Notes: generated by a model from the sequence alone, not told the origin. Positions 27,397 to 36,827 are shown, counted from the first letter of the stretch. The stretch: DNA of 64,000 bases from Larkinella terrae (GCF_009668025.1 NZ_WJXZ01000014.1:186001-250000); one strand, 5' to 3'. A program made the numbers and translations.

Positions 27397-29370
27397 ATGA
27401 AAACCGGGTTCATTATCCTACGCGTTTCTGCCCTCCGAATTTGGTTTGTCTGGCTGCTGGTGATGAGTAGTCCGGCAGTTTTTGGTCAGGTTCGGCTTCC
27501 GCGTCTGATCAGCGACGGAATGGTTTTGCAACGCGATATACCCATCAACGTCTGGGGTTGGGCCAGCGCGGACGAAACTGTCGAAATTACGCTAAACGGA
27601 AAAACCGGTAAAGCCAAAACCGGTCCCGACGGCAAATGGAAGCTCACACTGCCCGCTATGAAAGCCGGAGGGCCTTATCAACTTACCGTTCAGGGGAGTA
27701 ATCAGCTGACCGTCAACGATGTGATGATTGGCGATGTCTGGGTTTGCTCGGGGCAGTCGAACATGGTGTTGCCGATGGAACGGGTCAAGGAGCGATATCC
27801 GAACGAAATTGCGCAGGCCCAAAATCCGGCGATCCGGCATTTTTTTCTGCCGACTCGCTACAACTTTCAGGGCCCAATGGATGACGTGCCGCCGGGCCGT
27901 TGGGAAGCCGCCACACCCCGGAACGTGCTGCGGTTTTCGGCGGTCGGGTATTTTTTCGCCCGTGATCTCTACGAGAAATACCACGTTCCGATTGGCCTGA
28001 TCAACGCCAGCGTGGGTGGTTCTCCGGCCGAAGCCTGGTTGAGCGTCGAGGCCCTGAAAGCTTTTCCGGCCCATCTGGCCACCGTCGAAAAGCTAAAAGA
28101 CAGCAGTTATGTAACCCGAATTCAGAAAAGCGAACAAAAAGCCGTCCGCGAATGGAATGCTCAGTTGCACCGACAGGATAAAGGCTGGCAGGGCGAGACA
28201 AACTGGACCGATCCAACCTACGACGCATCCCGGTGGCCGACGATGCAACTGCCCGGTTTTTGGGAAGATGCGGGCGTTCCCAAGGGCAACGGCGTGGTCT
28301 GGTTTCGGAAAGAAATCGAGGTTCCGGCCGAAATGACGAACCAACCCGCCAAGCTTTTTCTGGGCCGGATTGTCGATAGCGATTCGGTGTTTATCAACGG
28401 AATTTTTGCGGGTTCGATCGGCTACCAGTATCCGCCCCGGCGCTATGAACTGCCCGCCAATCTGCTGAAAACCGGCAAAAATACGCTGGTCGTTCGGGTG
28501 ATCAACACGGCCGGAAAGGGCGGTTTTATTCCCGACAAACCGTATCAACTGGTGGCTGGCGGGCAAACCATCGACCTCAAGGGAAGCTGGCAGTATCAGG
28601 TCGGGGCGGTTTCGGGGCCAATGCCCGGCACAACTTTCTTTCAGTACAAACCGGAAGGGCTGTTCAACGCCCTAATTGCACCCCTGCTGAACTGCACGAT
28701 CAAAGGCGTTATCTGGTACCAGGGCGAAGCCAACACGGAAAATGCGGGCGAATACCAACGGTCGTTTCCGGCGCTGATCGCTGATTGGCGAAATCACTGG
28801 CGGCAGGGTCAGTTTCCGTTTTTGTTTGTTCAACTGGCTAACTATCTGCCGGTTAAAAGTCAGCCTTCCGAAAGCCAGTGGGCCGAATTGCGGAATGCGC
28901 AACGAAAAACGCTGTCCGTTCCGAATACCGCTATGGTGGTTGCGACGGATGTGGGCGAGTGGAACGACATTCATCCGCTGAACAAGGAAACCGTCGGCAA
29001 ACGGCTTGCGCTGGCCGCCGAACACCTAGCCTATGGCGATAAAACCGTGGTATTTTCCGGTCCGGTTTACCAATCCATGAAGCGAAAAGGTTCTAAAATC
29101 AGCCTTACGTTCTCCAACATTGGTAGCGGTCTGGTGGCTAAAGGCGGGGGTGAACTGACGCATTTCGCCATTGCGGGCGCCGACCACCGGTTTGTCTGGG
29201 CAAACGCCAAAATCAAGGGCAATCAGGTGATCGTTTGGAGCGATCAGGTGCCAAATCCGGTGGAGGTGCGCTACGCTTGGGCCGATAATCCGGACGGAGC
29301 CAATTTGTATAACCGGGAAGGCCTGCCAGCTTCGCCGTTTACCACCAGCCCCTACACCATTCGGCCCTGA
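27397..29370 (+). CDS. Sialate O-acetylesterase (SGNH family) with inserted jelly-roll
   Basis: 657 residues from ATG 27397. The longer frame from 27208 has no signal and overlaps the divergent gene. A signal peptide (TGFIILRVSALRIWFVWLLVMSSPAVFGQ) is followed by a first Ig-like part and SGQSNM near residues 118-123, which supplies the catalytic serine. GVIWYQGEAN and FVQLANY are further conserved blocks of the family. A beta-galactosidase-type jelly-roll (WQGETNWTDPTYDASRWPTMQLPGFWED...FWRK-like region to LVVRVINTAGKGGF) is inserted in the SGNH domain, a known layout. It removes O-acetyl groups from sialic acid or other sugars in the periplasm. It is the start of a plus-strand run that leads to trehalase. 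Confidence 0.9.
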   Translation: MKTGFIILRVSALRIWFVWLLVMSSPAVFGQVRLPRLISDGMVLQRDIPINVWGWASADETVEITLNGKTGKAKTGPDGKWKLTLPAMKAGGPYQLTVQGSNQLTVNDVMIGDVWVCSGQSNMVLPMERVKERYPNEIAQAQNPAIRHFFLPTRYNFQGPMDDVPPGRWEAATPRNVLRFSAVGYFFARDLYEKYHVPIGLINASVGGSPAEAWLSVEALKAFPAHLATVEKLKDSSYVTRIQKSEQKAVREWNAQLHRQDKGWQGETNWTDPTYDASRWPTMQLPGFWEDAGVPKGNGVVWFRKEIEVPAEMTNQPAKLFLGRIVDSDSVFINGIFAGSIGYQYPPRRYELPANLLKTGKNTLVVRVINTAGKGGFIPDKPYQLVAGGQTIDLKGSWQYQVGAVSGPMPGTTFFQYKPEGLFNALIAPLLNCTIKGVIWYQGEANTENAGEYQRSFPALIADWRNHWRQGQFPFLFVQLANYLPVKSQPSESQWAELRNAQRKTLSVPNTAMVVATDVGEWNDIHPLNKETVGKRLALAAEHLAYGDKTVVFSGPVYQSMKRKGSKISLTFSNIGSGLVAKGGGELTHFAIAGADHRFVWANAKIKGNQVIVWSDQVPNPVEVRYAWADNPDGANLYNREGLPASPFTTSPYTIRP

Positions 29371-29457
29371 TCGTAAACCGATCGGATTTTTTCACCGCTG
29401 AAAACCGGATAAACTCAAACCGCCGTTCCGGAGTTAATAAAAATAAAAAACGTTTCA

Positions 29458-30990
29458 ATGCCCCCACCAGCGTATCAGACGGCCCTCGCCCCGGATGAAT
29501 TATTCGGCGATTTTTTTCTTGAAGTGCAGTTGAGTCGCATTTTTCCGGACTCCAAAACCTTCGTCGATTGCGTTCCGCTGATGGCGCCGGAAGCCATTCT
29601 GGCGTTGTATGAATCCCAAAAAAATAAACCGAATTTTTACCTGAAGGCGTTTGTCGATCAGCACTTTACCCTGCCCGATTCGCCCGCGTCCGGTTATTCC
29701 AGCGATGTGACCGTCTCGACCACAACCCACATCGATCAGCTTTGGGATGTACTGACGCGTTCACCGGATTTGCCGGTGGAAGGTAGCTCGCGGCTGCCGT
29801 TGCCGTATCCGTATGTGGTGCCGGGCGGGCGGTTTCGTGAGATTTTTTACTGGGACAGCTACTTCACCCTGCTGGGTCTGAAACAGGCCGGTCGGGTCAA
29901 TCTGATCCGGAACATGGTCGATAATTTTGCGTACCTGATTGATACCTACGGTTTTATCCCCAACGGAAACCGCACGTATTTCCTCAGCCGCTCACAACCG
30001 CCGTTTTTTGCGCTGATGGTTCAACTGCTGGCCGAGCTGGATGGCCCGGACGTTCTGACGCGCTATTTGCCGCATCTGCAGCAGGAATACACGTTCTGGA
30101 TGATGGGAACCGACCAACTGACCGCCGACCATCCGATGGAAAAGCGCGTGGTTCGGCTAGAGGGCGGCTCGGTGCTAAACCGGTATTTCGACGCGACTCC
30201 CCGCCCCCGGCCGGAAGCCTACCTGAAAGAAGTTGAATTGACGGAAGTGGCCAACGCGCTCGGAATTGAGTCAAAAACGCTGTATGGGCACATGCGGGCG
30301 GCCTGCGAATCGGGCTGGGATTTCAGCAGCCGGTGGTTTAACGACGGTCAGTCGCTGGCCACCACCAGCGCGGCCACGATTCTGCCGGTCGATCTGAATT
30401 GCCTGCTGTATTCACTCGAACAGACGCTGGCGAACGCTTACCGGCAGCAAGGAGATCCGGCGGAATCGGAGCGGTTTACGCAGCTGGCCGAAACCCGCAA
30501 AACCGCCATCGAACGGATCTTCTGGAACGAACACCGGGGTTTTTACCTGGATTACGATCTGATGACCAACCGGCAAACGACGGCCCTGACGCTGGCGGCT
30601 GCTTTTCCGCTGTTTTTTGGTTTGGCAACGTCCGATCAGGCGAAACAGGTCCACGACCGGCTGTGCGAGGACTTTCTGAAACCCGGCGGCTGGGTGACGA
30701 CCCTGGTCCGGTCGGGGCAGCAGTGGGACGCGCCCAACGGCTGGGCGCCGTTGCAGTGGATTGTGTATAAAGGGCTGATGAACTACGGTTTTTCGGAAAC
30801 GGCCGCTGAGGGCCGGGATCGCTGGCTGGCGCTCAACGACCGCGTTTTTCGGGGCACCGGCAAGCTGATGGAGAAATACAACGTAGAAGACGATACGCTG
30901 ACGACGGGCGGGGGAAACTATCCCAATCAGGACGGTTTTGGCTGGACCAACGGCGTTTATTTGCAATTGATGCGGGACAAAACCGGGTGA
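29458..30990 (+). CDS. treF: Alpha,alpha-trehalase (GH37), cytoplasmic type
   Basis: 510 residues, typical for GH37. Both family signatures are present: PGGRFREIFYWDSYF at about 121-135 and QWDAPNGWAPLQW at about 421. Other conserved blocks are ESGWDFSSRW and the C-terminal EKYNVE...GGGNYPNQDGFGWTNGV. No signal peptide is seen, so it should act in the cytoplasm, like E. coli TreF, splitting trehalose into two glucose molecules. The start is the only ATG before conserved sequence. It follows the sialate esterase by 87 bp and precedes pyruvate kinase, consistent with a carbon-use context but not necessarily one operon. Confidence 0.93.
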   Translation: MPPPAYQTALAPDELFGDFFLEVQLSRIFPDSKTFVDCVPLMAPEAILALYESQKNKPNFYLKAFVDQHFTLPDSPASGYSSDVTVSTTTHIDQLWDVLTRSPDLPVEGSSRLPLPYPYVVPGGRFREIFYWDSYFTLLGLKQAGRVNLIRNMVDNFAYLIDTYGFIPNGNRTYFLSRSQPPFFALMVQLLAELDGPDVLTRYLPHLQQEYTFWMMGTDQLTADHPMEKRVVRLEGGSVLNRYFDATPRPRPEAYLKEVELTEVANALGIESKTLYGHMRAACESGWDFSSRWFNDGQSLATTSAATILPVDLNCLLYSLEQTLANAYRQQGDPAESERFTQLAETRKTAIERIFWNEHRGFYLDYDLMTNRQTTALTLAAAFPLFFGLATSDQAKQVHDRLCEDFLKPGGWVTTLVRSGQQWDAPNGWAPLQWIVYKGLMNYGFSETAAEGRDRWLALNDRVFRGTGKLMEKYNVEDDTLTTGGGNYPNQDGFGWTNGVYLQLMRDKTG

Positions 30991-31067
30991 ATTTCAGGGT
31001 AGACCGGCGGTTTATTTCCCAAAACGGTTCATTTTTTTGTCCGTCATTACACAACCTTTACAGAAAA

Positions 31068-31101
31068 TTTGCTGGATTGTCGGAAAGGGTTGCTTATTTT
31101 G
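31068..31101 (+). promoter_or_regulatory. Candidate promoter of pyruvate kinase
   Basis: TTTG at 31068-31071 and TATTTTG at 31095-31101 form a -33/-7 pair with 23 bp between, close to the Bacteroidota pattern. The transcript start would lie about 27 bp before the ATG at 31135. Confidence 0.4.
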
Positions 31102-31134
31102 CACCTGTATGGTCACTGACTTCTGTCAAATTCT

Positions 31135-32574
31135 ATGTCATTGAAAAAAACCAAGATTGTTGCCACGGTCGGCCCGGCGTCCGACACCAAAGAAAAACTG
31201 CTGGCTTTGGCCCGCGCCGGTGTGAATGTTTTCCGGCTGAATTTTTCCCACGGTTCCCACGAAGATCACCTGGCCCGCATCCGGAACATTCGGGAAATCA
31301 ACGAAGAATACGGTTTTAACCTCGCCATTCTGCAGGATTTGCAGGGTCCTAAAATTCGGATCGGTAAAGTGGAGGACGAAAATGGCGTCATGATTTACCC
31401 CGGTAATAAGCTGGTATTTACCAATGAGGATATCATTGGAACCGCCGAACGCGTCAGCACACCCTACAAGGGCATGTTCCGCGACGTTCGGAACGGCGAG
31501 CGAATCCTGCTGGATGATGGTAAACTGGAAGTAAAAGTAATCGGTACGGACGGCACCGACGTCATCACGGAAGTGGTATACGGCGGACCGCTGAAATCGA
31601 AAAAAGGCGTGAACCTGCCGAATACGAAGGTTTCGATGCCTTCGGTAACCGAGAAAGATTTTGAAGACCTGGATTTTGGTCTGGAAAACGAAGTCGACTG
31701 GATTGCGCTGTCGTTTGTGCGGCAGGCGTCGGAGATCCTGGAAATCAAGGAATACATTCGGGCGCGGGGCAAATCGTGCCGCGTGATTGCAAAGCTTGAA
31801 AAACCGGAAGCCATTCTGAACATCGACGAAATCGTTGCGGCTACCGATGGCGTGATGGTGGCGCGTGGCGATTTGGGGGTTGAACTGCCCGCCGAAGAAG
31901 TTCCGATGATTCAGAAAATGATCGTGGAGAAAGCGAACAAAGCGGCCAAACCGGTGATCGTGGCCACGCAGATGCTTGAAAGCATGATCGACTCGCCCCG
32001 CCCAACCCGCGCCGAAGTCAACGACATTGCCAACTCTGTGCTGGACGGGGCTGATGCCGTGATGCTCAGCGCCGAGACGGCCTCGGGGAAATACCCGATT
32101 CTGGCGGTCGAGAACATGACCAATACCATTCTGAAAGTTGAAGAACTGAGCGATAAAATCTACTACCGCTACCACGCGTTCGTCAATGAACAACCGGGCA
32201 AGAATGTCCTGAACGACAACGTGGTGATGAGTGCGTGCCGTCTGGCCCGCGACACCAAAGCAAAGGCAATCATTGGCATTACCACCTCGGGTTATACGGC
32301 CTTCCGGTTGTCGCACCACCGTCCGAAAGCGGGTTTGTACGTGTTCTCATCGAACAAGACGATGATGAACACGCTGGCGCTGTATTGGGGCGTTCAGGTG
32401 ATGCCGTACGAGCCGAATCCGGCGAACACGGTCGATGAAACGGTTTCCGAAATCAAGGACCTGCTGGTGAAACGCGGTGTGCTGTCATCGGGGGATATTT
32501 TCATCAACACACTCAGCATGCCGTTGATGGAAAACCTGAAAACGAATACGGTGAAGTTGAGCGTGGTGGAGTAA
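31135..32574 (+). CDS. pyk: Pyruvate kinase
   Basis: 479 residues, the normal length. KIVATVGPAS at the N-terminus, RLNFSHGSHEDH, the active-site stretch VIAKLEKPEAILNIDEI with the catalytic lysine, and ARGDLGVELP are all intact. A C-terminal regulatory domain (KAKAIIGITTSGYTAFRLSHHRP) is present. The enzyme converts phosphoenolpyruvate and ADP into pyruvate and ATP, the last step of glycolysis. It stands between trehalase and a convergent transporter gene and ends in a long hairpin shared with that gene. Confidence 0.97.
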   Translation: MSLKKTKIVATVGPASDTKEKLLALARAGVNVFRLNFSHGSHEDHLARIRNIREINEEYGFNLAILQDLQGPKIRIGKVEDENGVMIYPGNKLVFTNEDIIGTAERVSTPYKGMFRDVRNGERILLDDGKLEVKVIGTDGTDVITEVVYGGPLKSKKGVNLPNTKVSMPSVTEKDFEDLDFGLENEVDWIALSFVRQASEILEIKEYIRARGKSCRVIAKLEKPEAILNIDEIVAATDGVMVARGDLGVELPAEEVPMIQKMIVEKANKAAKPVIVATQMLESMIDSPRPTRAEVNDIANSVLDGADAVMLSAETASGKYPILAVENMTNTILKVEELSDKIYYRYHAFVNEQPGKNVLNDNVVMSACRLARDTKAKAIIGITTSGYTAFRLSHHRPKAGLYVFSSNKTMMNTLALYWGVQVMPYEPNPANTVDETVSEIKDLLVKRGVLSSGDIFINTLSMPLMENLKTNTVKLSVVE

Positions 32575-32588
32575 GAGTGCTTGAGTTA

Positions 32589-32682
32589 TTTCGCAGAGTT
32601 AAGCTGAGTAAAAGGGAGTTGAGCAGAGAGGTATTACGAATCTCCGCTCAACTCCTTTTTTTCTCTGCTTAACTCTGCGAAA
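32589..32682. repeat. Long intergenic hairpin, family A copy 1
   Basis: TTTCGCAGAGTTAAGC (32589-32604) pairs with GCTTAACTCTGCGAAA (32667-32682), 16 bp perfect. Inside, GGAGTTGAGC (32615-32624) pairs with GCTCAACTCC (32646-32655), followed by a T-run. It lies between pyruvate kinase and the convergent DUF5690 gene. Its right arm encodes the last four residues and stop of that gene. Copies with the same core sequences are at 36828-36922 and 47728-47820. Confidence 0.85.
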
Positions 32683-33958
32683 CATTAGCTAAACTTTGCG
32701 AACTAACTTCTTTATACTTCCGCTGGAAATAACCGAAAGAAACGAGAATCAGTACGCCATACACGACGGAAATGATGTACGCTGAGTACACGAAGAAGTC
32801 GAGGAAGCTGATGTTGGGCTGGCCGAAGTTTTTGTAGAGCGTAACCGCCACGCTGCCCATGTACCCGTAATAATCTGCCAGCGTGACGATAAATCCGACC
32901 GTGCTGACGTACCGGAACGAAGCTACCAATCGCTCGAAATACAGCCCGTTACACGGCACGTAAGCCCCGTACAGACCCAATCCGACGAGCGTAAACCAGG
33001 TCCCCGGCGACAGGATTCCCCGCTGAAAAAGCCAGGTGCTGAGCCCGATCAGCACGGCGGCCAGGAGCATCACGATGTTGATAAGCCGGAAAGCCAGAAA
33101 ATTGTCTTTCACCAGTTGCAGCATACCCATCACCACCAGAATCCCAAGGGCAACGGTGGTTTCCGTTTGCGTAAAAACCGCCGGGTTGGTGATGCCCACC
33201 GCCGAAAGAATTTCGGGGGCAAAATTATCGCGGAAATCGCGGAAGGCCGACAGCAGCACGTAGGAGACGATGAGCGTCGTGAGGCCGACGGAAAAAGTCT
33301 GCAGAAACTGCTGCCGTTCGGTCTGGTTCATGGGTCGGCGTTCGGTTCGGAGGGCCTGATCTTCGGGCGAAGGCGGTGGCAGGAGCGTCATCATCCAGAC
33401 CGAAATCAGCAGCGGAACGACAAACAGCAAACCGGTGACAAACGGCAGCCAGAATTCCGAAATTCCCCAGGCGCTGCGGATCGTCAGCGCGACGGTTTTG
33501 ACAAAACCTGATGCAAAAATGAACGACGCCGTCAGGCCCGCAACCAGCGCATCGGTTTGCCGCCGACCTTCCAGAAAGCCGAGCATAATGCCGTAGACCA
33601 TGCCCAGCGGCAGGCCGTTCAGGAACAGAAAAACGATGTTGTAGGGTGGGGGCGTGAGCGCAAAACCCAGCAGGGCGAGTTCGGCCAAACCGATGAAAAG
33701 CAGGACGTTCAGGGCCCGTTGGGCCGGTTTCATTTCCGATACCACTTTCACGCCAATCCGCTTGGAAACCGCATAACCGAGCACCTGCGCCGTGATGAGC
33801 CAGATTTTGTAGTTGATTCCGGCGTAGCTCATGCCCTCAAAAACCACCGCCGTGATTCCTTTCCGGAACGCGTACATGCAGGCATACGTGCAAAAGGCCG
33901 CAACCGCCCCAAAAATGACAAAGATGACCGGATTACGTAAAATGGATTTGCTCGACAT
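32669..33958 (-). CDS. DUF5690 family MFS-like membrane transporter
   Basis: 429 residues from ATG 33958 (MSSKSILRNPVIFVIFGAVAAF). The longer frame needs a GTG and adds only six residues. About twelve hydrophobic helices and a central loop (LLPPPSPEDQALRTERRPMNQTERQQF) give a major-facilitator layout. The N-terminal CTYACMYAFRKGITAVVFEG and KIWLITAQVLGYAVSKRIGVKVVSEMKP blocks are what I know from DUF5690 proteins of Bacteroidota. Substrate unknown. The C-terminal VSQS and stop are encoded within an arm of the hairpin repeat at 32589-32682, so the repeat has supplied the gene's end. Confidence 0.82.
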   Translation of the reverse strand: MSSKSILRNPVIFVIFGAVAAFCTYACMYAFRKGITAVVFEGMSYAGINYKIWLITAQVLGYAVSKRIGVKVVSEMKPAQRALNVLLFIGLAELALLGFALTPPPYNIVFLFLNGLPLGMVYGIMLGFLEGRRQTDALVAGLTASFIFASGFVKTVALTIRSAWGISEFWLPFVTGLLFVVPLLISVWMMTLLPPPSPEDQALRTERRPMNQTERQQFLQTFSVGLTTLIVSYVLLSAFRDFRDNFAPEILSAVGITNPAVFTQTETTVALGILVVMGMLQLVKDNFLAFRLINIVMLLAAVLIGLSTWLFQRGILSPGTWFTLVGLGLYGAYVPCNGLYFERLVASFRYVSTVGFIVTLADYYGYMGSVAVTLYKNFGQPNISFLDFFVYSAYIISVVYGVLILVSFGYFQRKYKEVSSQSLANVSQS

Positions 33959-34167
33959 TCCGATTCGTTTGATCACAAATTACACATGATTTGGCAATAG
34001 ACGACGCGCCCGGGCCTAAAAATCAAAATTCGCCCTGCTTCCCATCAAAAAGTGAATTCTGGTATTAAGATTGTGTTATGGAAATAATAAAAACCGCATA
34101 CCGAACTGGCTGACTCTTTCGTATATATTCTTACATTCACATTTGCCACAACCCGAATACAACCGAT

Positions 34168-34725
34168 ATGAGCGCACATACGATCACCAATGGATGTCTG
34201 CTGATCGCTGAACCGTTTCTGGGCGATCCCAATTTTGAACGAAGTGTCGTGCTGGTGTGCGACCATAATGAGGACGGAACCTTTGGCCTGGTGCTGAACC
34301 AGTTAGCGCAAGTGAAGCTGAACGATGTGCTGACCGATGAGATGTACCACGACTATTCGCTGTATGTCGGCGGACCGGTTCAGCAAAATACCCTGCATTA
34401 CATTCACCGGCTGGGTCACGCGCTGGAAGAATCGATCGAACTGCCCAACGGCCTCTACTGGAGCGGAAATTTCGACCGGCTCCGGCAACTGATCAATGCC
34501 GGAGCCGTCAAAGAAACCGACGTGCGGTTTTTTGTCGGCTACTCCGGCTGGTCGGGTGGGCAACTGGCCGACGAAATGGCCCAAAACGCCTGGATTGTAA
34601 CGCAGGCCAACTCGAACTTCATTTTTGATACTCCCTCCGACCAGTTCTGGCGGGGCATCCTGCGCCAGATGGGCGGCCAGTACCGGGTGCTTTCGCATTA
34701 CCCGGTTGACCCGCGGTTGAATTGA
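34168..34725 (+). CDS. YqgE/AlgH family protein (UPF0301)
   Basis: 185 residues. The family hallmarks are present: GCLLIAEPFLGDPNFERSVVLVCDHNEDGTFGLVLNQ at the N-terminus, VGGPVQQNTLHYIHRLG, and FFVGYSGWSGGQLADEM in the middle. These proteins are cytoplasmic and widely conserved; in Pseudomonas AlgH affects alginate production, but the biochemical function is unknown. The gene is monocistronic between a divergent transporter gene and a 22-bp perfect inverted repeat at 34731. Confidence 0.93.
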   Translation: MSAHTITNGCLLIAEPFLGDPNFERSVVLVCDHNEDGTFGLVLNQLAQVKLNDVLTDEMYHDYSLYVGGPVQQNTLHYIHRLGHALEESIELPNGLYWSGNFDRLRQLINAGAVKETDVRFFVGYSGWSGGQLADEMAQNAWIVTQANSNFIFDTPSDQFWRGILRQMGGQYRVLSHYPVDPRLN

Positions 34726-34730
34726 TTTGG

Positions 34731-34788
34731 AATGACGATTGACCATTGACGAATGACCATCGTCGATCGTCAATGGTCAATCGTCATT
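34731..34788. repeat. 22-bp perfect inverted repeat after yqgE (family B)
   Basis: The arm 34731-34752 (AATGACGATTGACCATTGAC and two more bases) is exactly complementary to 34767-34788, with a 14-nt loop. The core GACGATTGACCATTGACGA is itself built of ATTGAC-like subrepeats. It is 5 bp after the stop of the YqgE gene and followed by CTCTTAATTTTTG, so it may act as a terminator, though the stem is longer than usual. Confidence 0.85.
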
Positions 34789-34922
34789 TCTCTTAATTTT
34801 TGTGAAAATGCCCCGAAACTTCGGGCTCTTGCCGTAAGATAACTGAATTTCTCCCGTTATTTGTCTGCCGGTTCATCGTCAGGAAGAGGGACCGATCCGT
34901 TTATTTCCCAAAAACTGTATAA

Positions 34923-35504
34923 ATGAAAGTCAGACTACTTATACTATTCGCGTTATCGTTCGCTTCATTTTCTTCGTTTGCTCAGCTTCAGGGGGTGTTT
35001 GGTCTTAAAATCGGTGCCAATTCGGCCACGACCGCTCAGGAAGGCGTTACGCCATATATTTCGCGTTTTCACACGTCATTTCATTTGGGCGGTGTTTATC
35101 GTCTGCGTTACAAGAGTTTTGTCGTGCAGCCGGAACTGTTGTATTCATTGAAAGGAGGAACGTTCAAACGCCTGGGCGTCAATTCGCAGATCATCCGCAA
35201 TAATTATAATTACCTGTCGGTGCCGGTAATGCTGGGCTGGATTCCCACCGAAGGCATCGCCATTCAGGCCGGGCCCGAGTTCAGTTACGCCCTTAATACG
35301 CCCAAAACAAACGGACCGGGGCAACGCTCGGATACCGGAATTGCCGTTGGCATTCACTACGACTTTCTGGATATGGCCGAGAAATTCAGCCTGAACCTGC
35401 GGTACATTTACGGCTTGAACAATATCTCCGACAATTCCATCGTAAAGTATTACAACCGCACGTATCAGGTCTCAATCGTGTATAATTTCTACAAGAAGAA
35501 GTAG
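34923..35504 (+). CDS. Outer-membrane beta-barrel protein (PorT/OMP_b-brl_2-like)
   Basis: 193 residues. Signal peptide MKVRLLILFALSFASFSSFAQ, then alternating amphipathic strands typical of an eight-stranded barrel: VFGLKIGANSATT, FHLGGVYRLRYKSFVVQPELLYSLKGG, NYLSVPVMLGWIP, IAIQAGPEFSYAL, FSLNLRYIYGLNNI. The last residues (YQVSIVYNFYKKK) end the barrel with an aromatic. Such small barrels are abundant in Bacteroidota, usually annotated as porin-family or PorT-like; the role here is unknown. Confidence 0.85.
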   Translation: MKVRLLILFALSFASFSSFAQLQGVFGLKIGANSATTAQEGVTPYISRFHTSFHLGGVYRLRYKSFVVQPELLYSLKGGTFKRLGVNSQIIRNNYNYLSVPVMLGWIPTEGIAIQAGPEFSYALNTPKTNGPGQRSDTGIAVGIHYDFLDMAEKFSLNLRYIYGLNNISDNSIVKYYNRTYQVSIVYNFYKKK

Positions 35505-35615
35505 CGAATCCGCTCGATCCGGCTGTTATCGGCACCGGGTTTGCCGTAGCCATTTTTCCATACTTACAAGTCTGAAAACCGTACTGAACTGGAAAAAAGT
35601 GTATCTTGCAGAACG

Positions 35616-36146
35616 ATGTTTTCAATTGTTGACGTAGAAACGACGGGGGGAATCGGTGGACAAACCCGTCTGACAGAGGTGGCTATTTTCCGATTCGACG
35701 GCGTCGAGGTGGTCGATCGTTTTCACTCGTTGCTCAATCCCCATTGCCCCATTCCGCCGTTTATTGCCCGCATGACCGGTATTTCGGACGAGATGGTGCA
35801 GTCGGCTCCGGATTTTGAAGATGTTGCCCACGAAATCGACCGCGTCACGAAAGGAGCGGTTTTTGTCGCCCACAATGCCCCTTTCGACTACGGTTTTCTG
35901 AAAAAAGAATTTTCCTGGATCGGCCTGCCGTTTGAGCGTCACCGGCTCTGCACGGTGCAACTCAGCCGCCGGATTTTTCCGGGCCTGCCCTCGTACAGCC
36001 TCGGCAAGTTGTGTCGCTCCCTCGAAATACCGGTCAAAAACCGTCACCGCGCCGATGGCGACGCCGCCGCCACCGTCAAACTGTTTGAACTGTTGCTGAC
36101 GAACGACCAGCACGGACTGATCAAGTCCCGGCGGGTGAGCGTTTAA
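35616..36146 (+). CDS. DnaQ-like 3'-5' exonuclease (DEDDh)
   Basis: 176 residues. Exo I is FSIVDVETTGG (Asp and Glu), Exo II HNAPFDYGFLKKEF, and Exo III HRADGDAAATV with the catalytic histidine, so all metal-binding residues of a DEDDh exonuclease are present. The length matches a bare exonuclease domain, like PolC-type or epsilon subunit-like proteins. In many Bacteroidota this domain is fused to a GIY-YIG nuclease; here no such domain follows. It may proofread for DNA polymerase III or act in repair. Its stop lies 3 bp from the stop of the convergent dipeptidase gene. Confidence 0.9.
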   Translation: MFSIVDVETTGGIGGQTRLTEVAIFRFDGVEVVDRFHSLLNPHCPIPPFIARMTGISDEMVQSAPDFEDVAHEIDRVTKGAVFVAHNAPFDYGFLKKEFSWIGLPFERHRLCTVQLSRRIFPGLPSYSLGKLCRSLEIPVKNRHRADGDAAATVKLFELLLTNDQHGLIKSRRVSV

Positions 36147-36149
36147 ATT

Positions 36150-36815
36150 TTATTCCACAATTTTGTAAGCCTTTCTGGCCTCGGCCCGCGACAGTGCGTT
36201 GAAATGCCACCACTCGGTCTTGAGCGACGAAAAACCGGCTTTTTGCATAACCGAGCGCAAAAGCCGCCGGTTTTCGACCTGTTTTCGGGTTAGCTTTCCC
36301 TGTTTCAGCAATTGATCCTCTTTTTCAGGATACGCCAGCTCGCCGAAGTAATCGAATTTCGTGCCCATATCAAGCGGTTTTCCGGCCTTCGTCGCGATGG
36401 TCAGGTCGACGGCGCAACCGTAGTTATGCACCGAGCCGTTGCGCGGGTTGGAAACGTACTTCCCGCGCTCATTGACAGGCAGGTGGCTCAGGGTTTTCCA
36501 CAAGTCCCACTGCGCCGAGCGGGGGCGGGTGGCGTCGTAAACCAGCAAACGGAAATCCGGATTTTTCTGCTGGAGAAAACCGCTCGCTTTCGCCAGTTTT
36601 TTTGCCGCCATCGGTTGCAGGTACGCCCGCGTCAGGTCGTCGTAGACGTCTTTCCCGACAAAATTATCCGTGGTCGAATACTTCAGGTCCACCAGAATGG
36701 TGCGGTCAACCGTCTGAATATCCACCAATCCCTGCCGGATCATGGCCCGCTCGAGCTTGCCCTGCGCAAAGAGTTGACAGGATAAATGAAGCAATAAAAA
36801 AAAACTATATCTCAT
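36150..36815 (-). CDS. D-alanyl-D-alanine dipeptidase (VanX/DdpX family)
   Basis: 221 residues. A short signal peptide (MRYSFFLLLHLSCQLFAQG) suggests periplasmic location. The zinc site is SVHNYGCAVDLT (SxHxxGxAxD) plus the later EWWHF, giving the two histidines, the aspartate and the catalytic glutamate of the M15D family. An arginine in ATRPRSAQ corresponds to the substrate-binding arginine. The enzyme splits D-Ala-D-Ala and probably recycles peptidoglycan dipeptide. Without vanH/vanA nearby there is no sign of a vancomycin resistance cluster. The 5' end faces the divergent SpmA-SpmB gene, with a hairpin repeat between. Confidence 0.93.
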   Translation of the reverse strand: MRYSFFLLLHLSCQLFAQGKLERAMIRQGLVDIQTVDRTILVDLKYSTTDNFVGKDVYDDLTRAYLQPMAAKKLAKASGFLQQKNPDFRLLVYDATRPRSAQWDLWKTLSHLPVNERGKYVSNPRNGSVHNYGCAVDLTIATKAGKPLDMGTKFDYFGELAYPEKEDQLLKQGKLTRKQVENRRLLRSVMQKAGFSSLKTEWWHFNALSRAEARKAYKIVE

Positions 36816-36827
36816 GAATGATAAACA

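Noticed and set aside
36150-36815. Possible vancomycin-resistance role for the VanX-like dipeptidase
   Set aside because: No vanH, vanA/B ligase or vanRS-type pair nearby; stand-alone DdpX-type enzymes recycle peptidoglycan.
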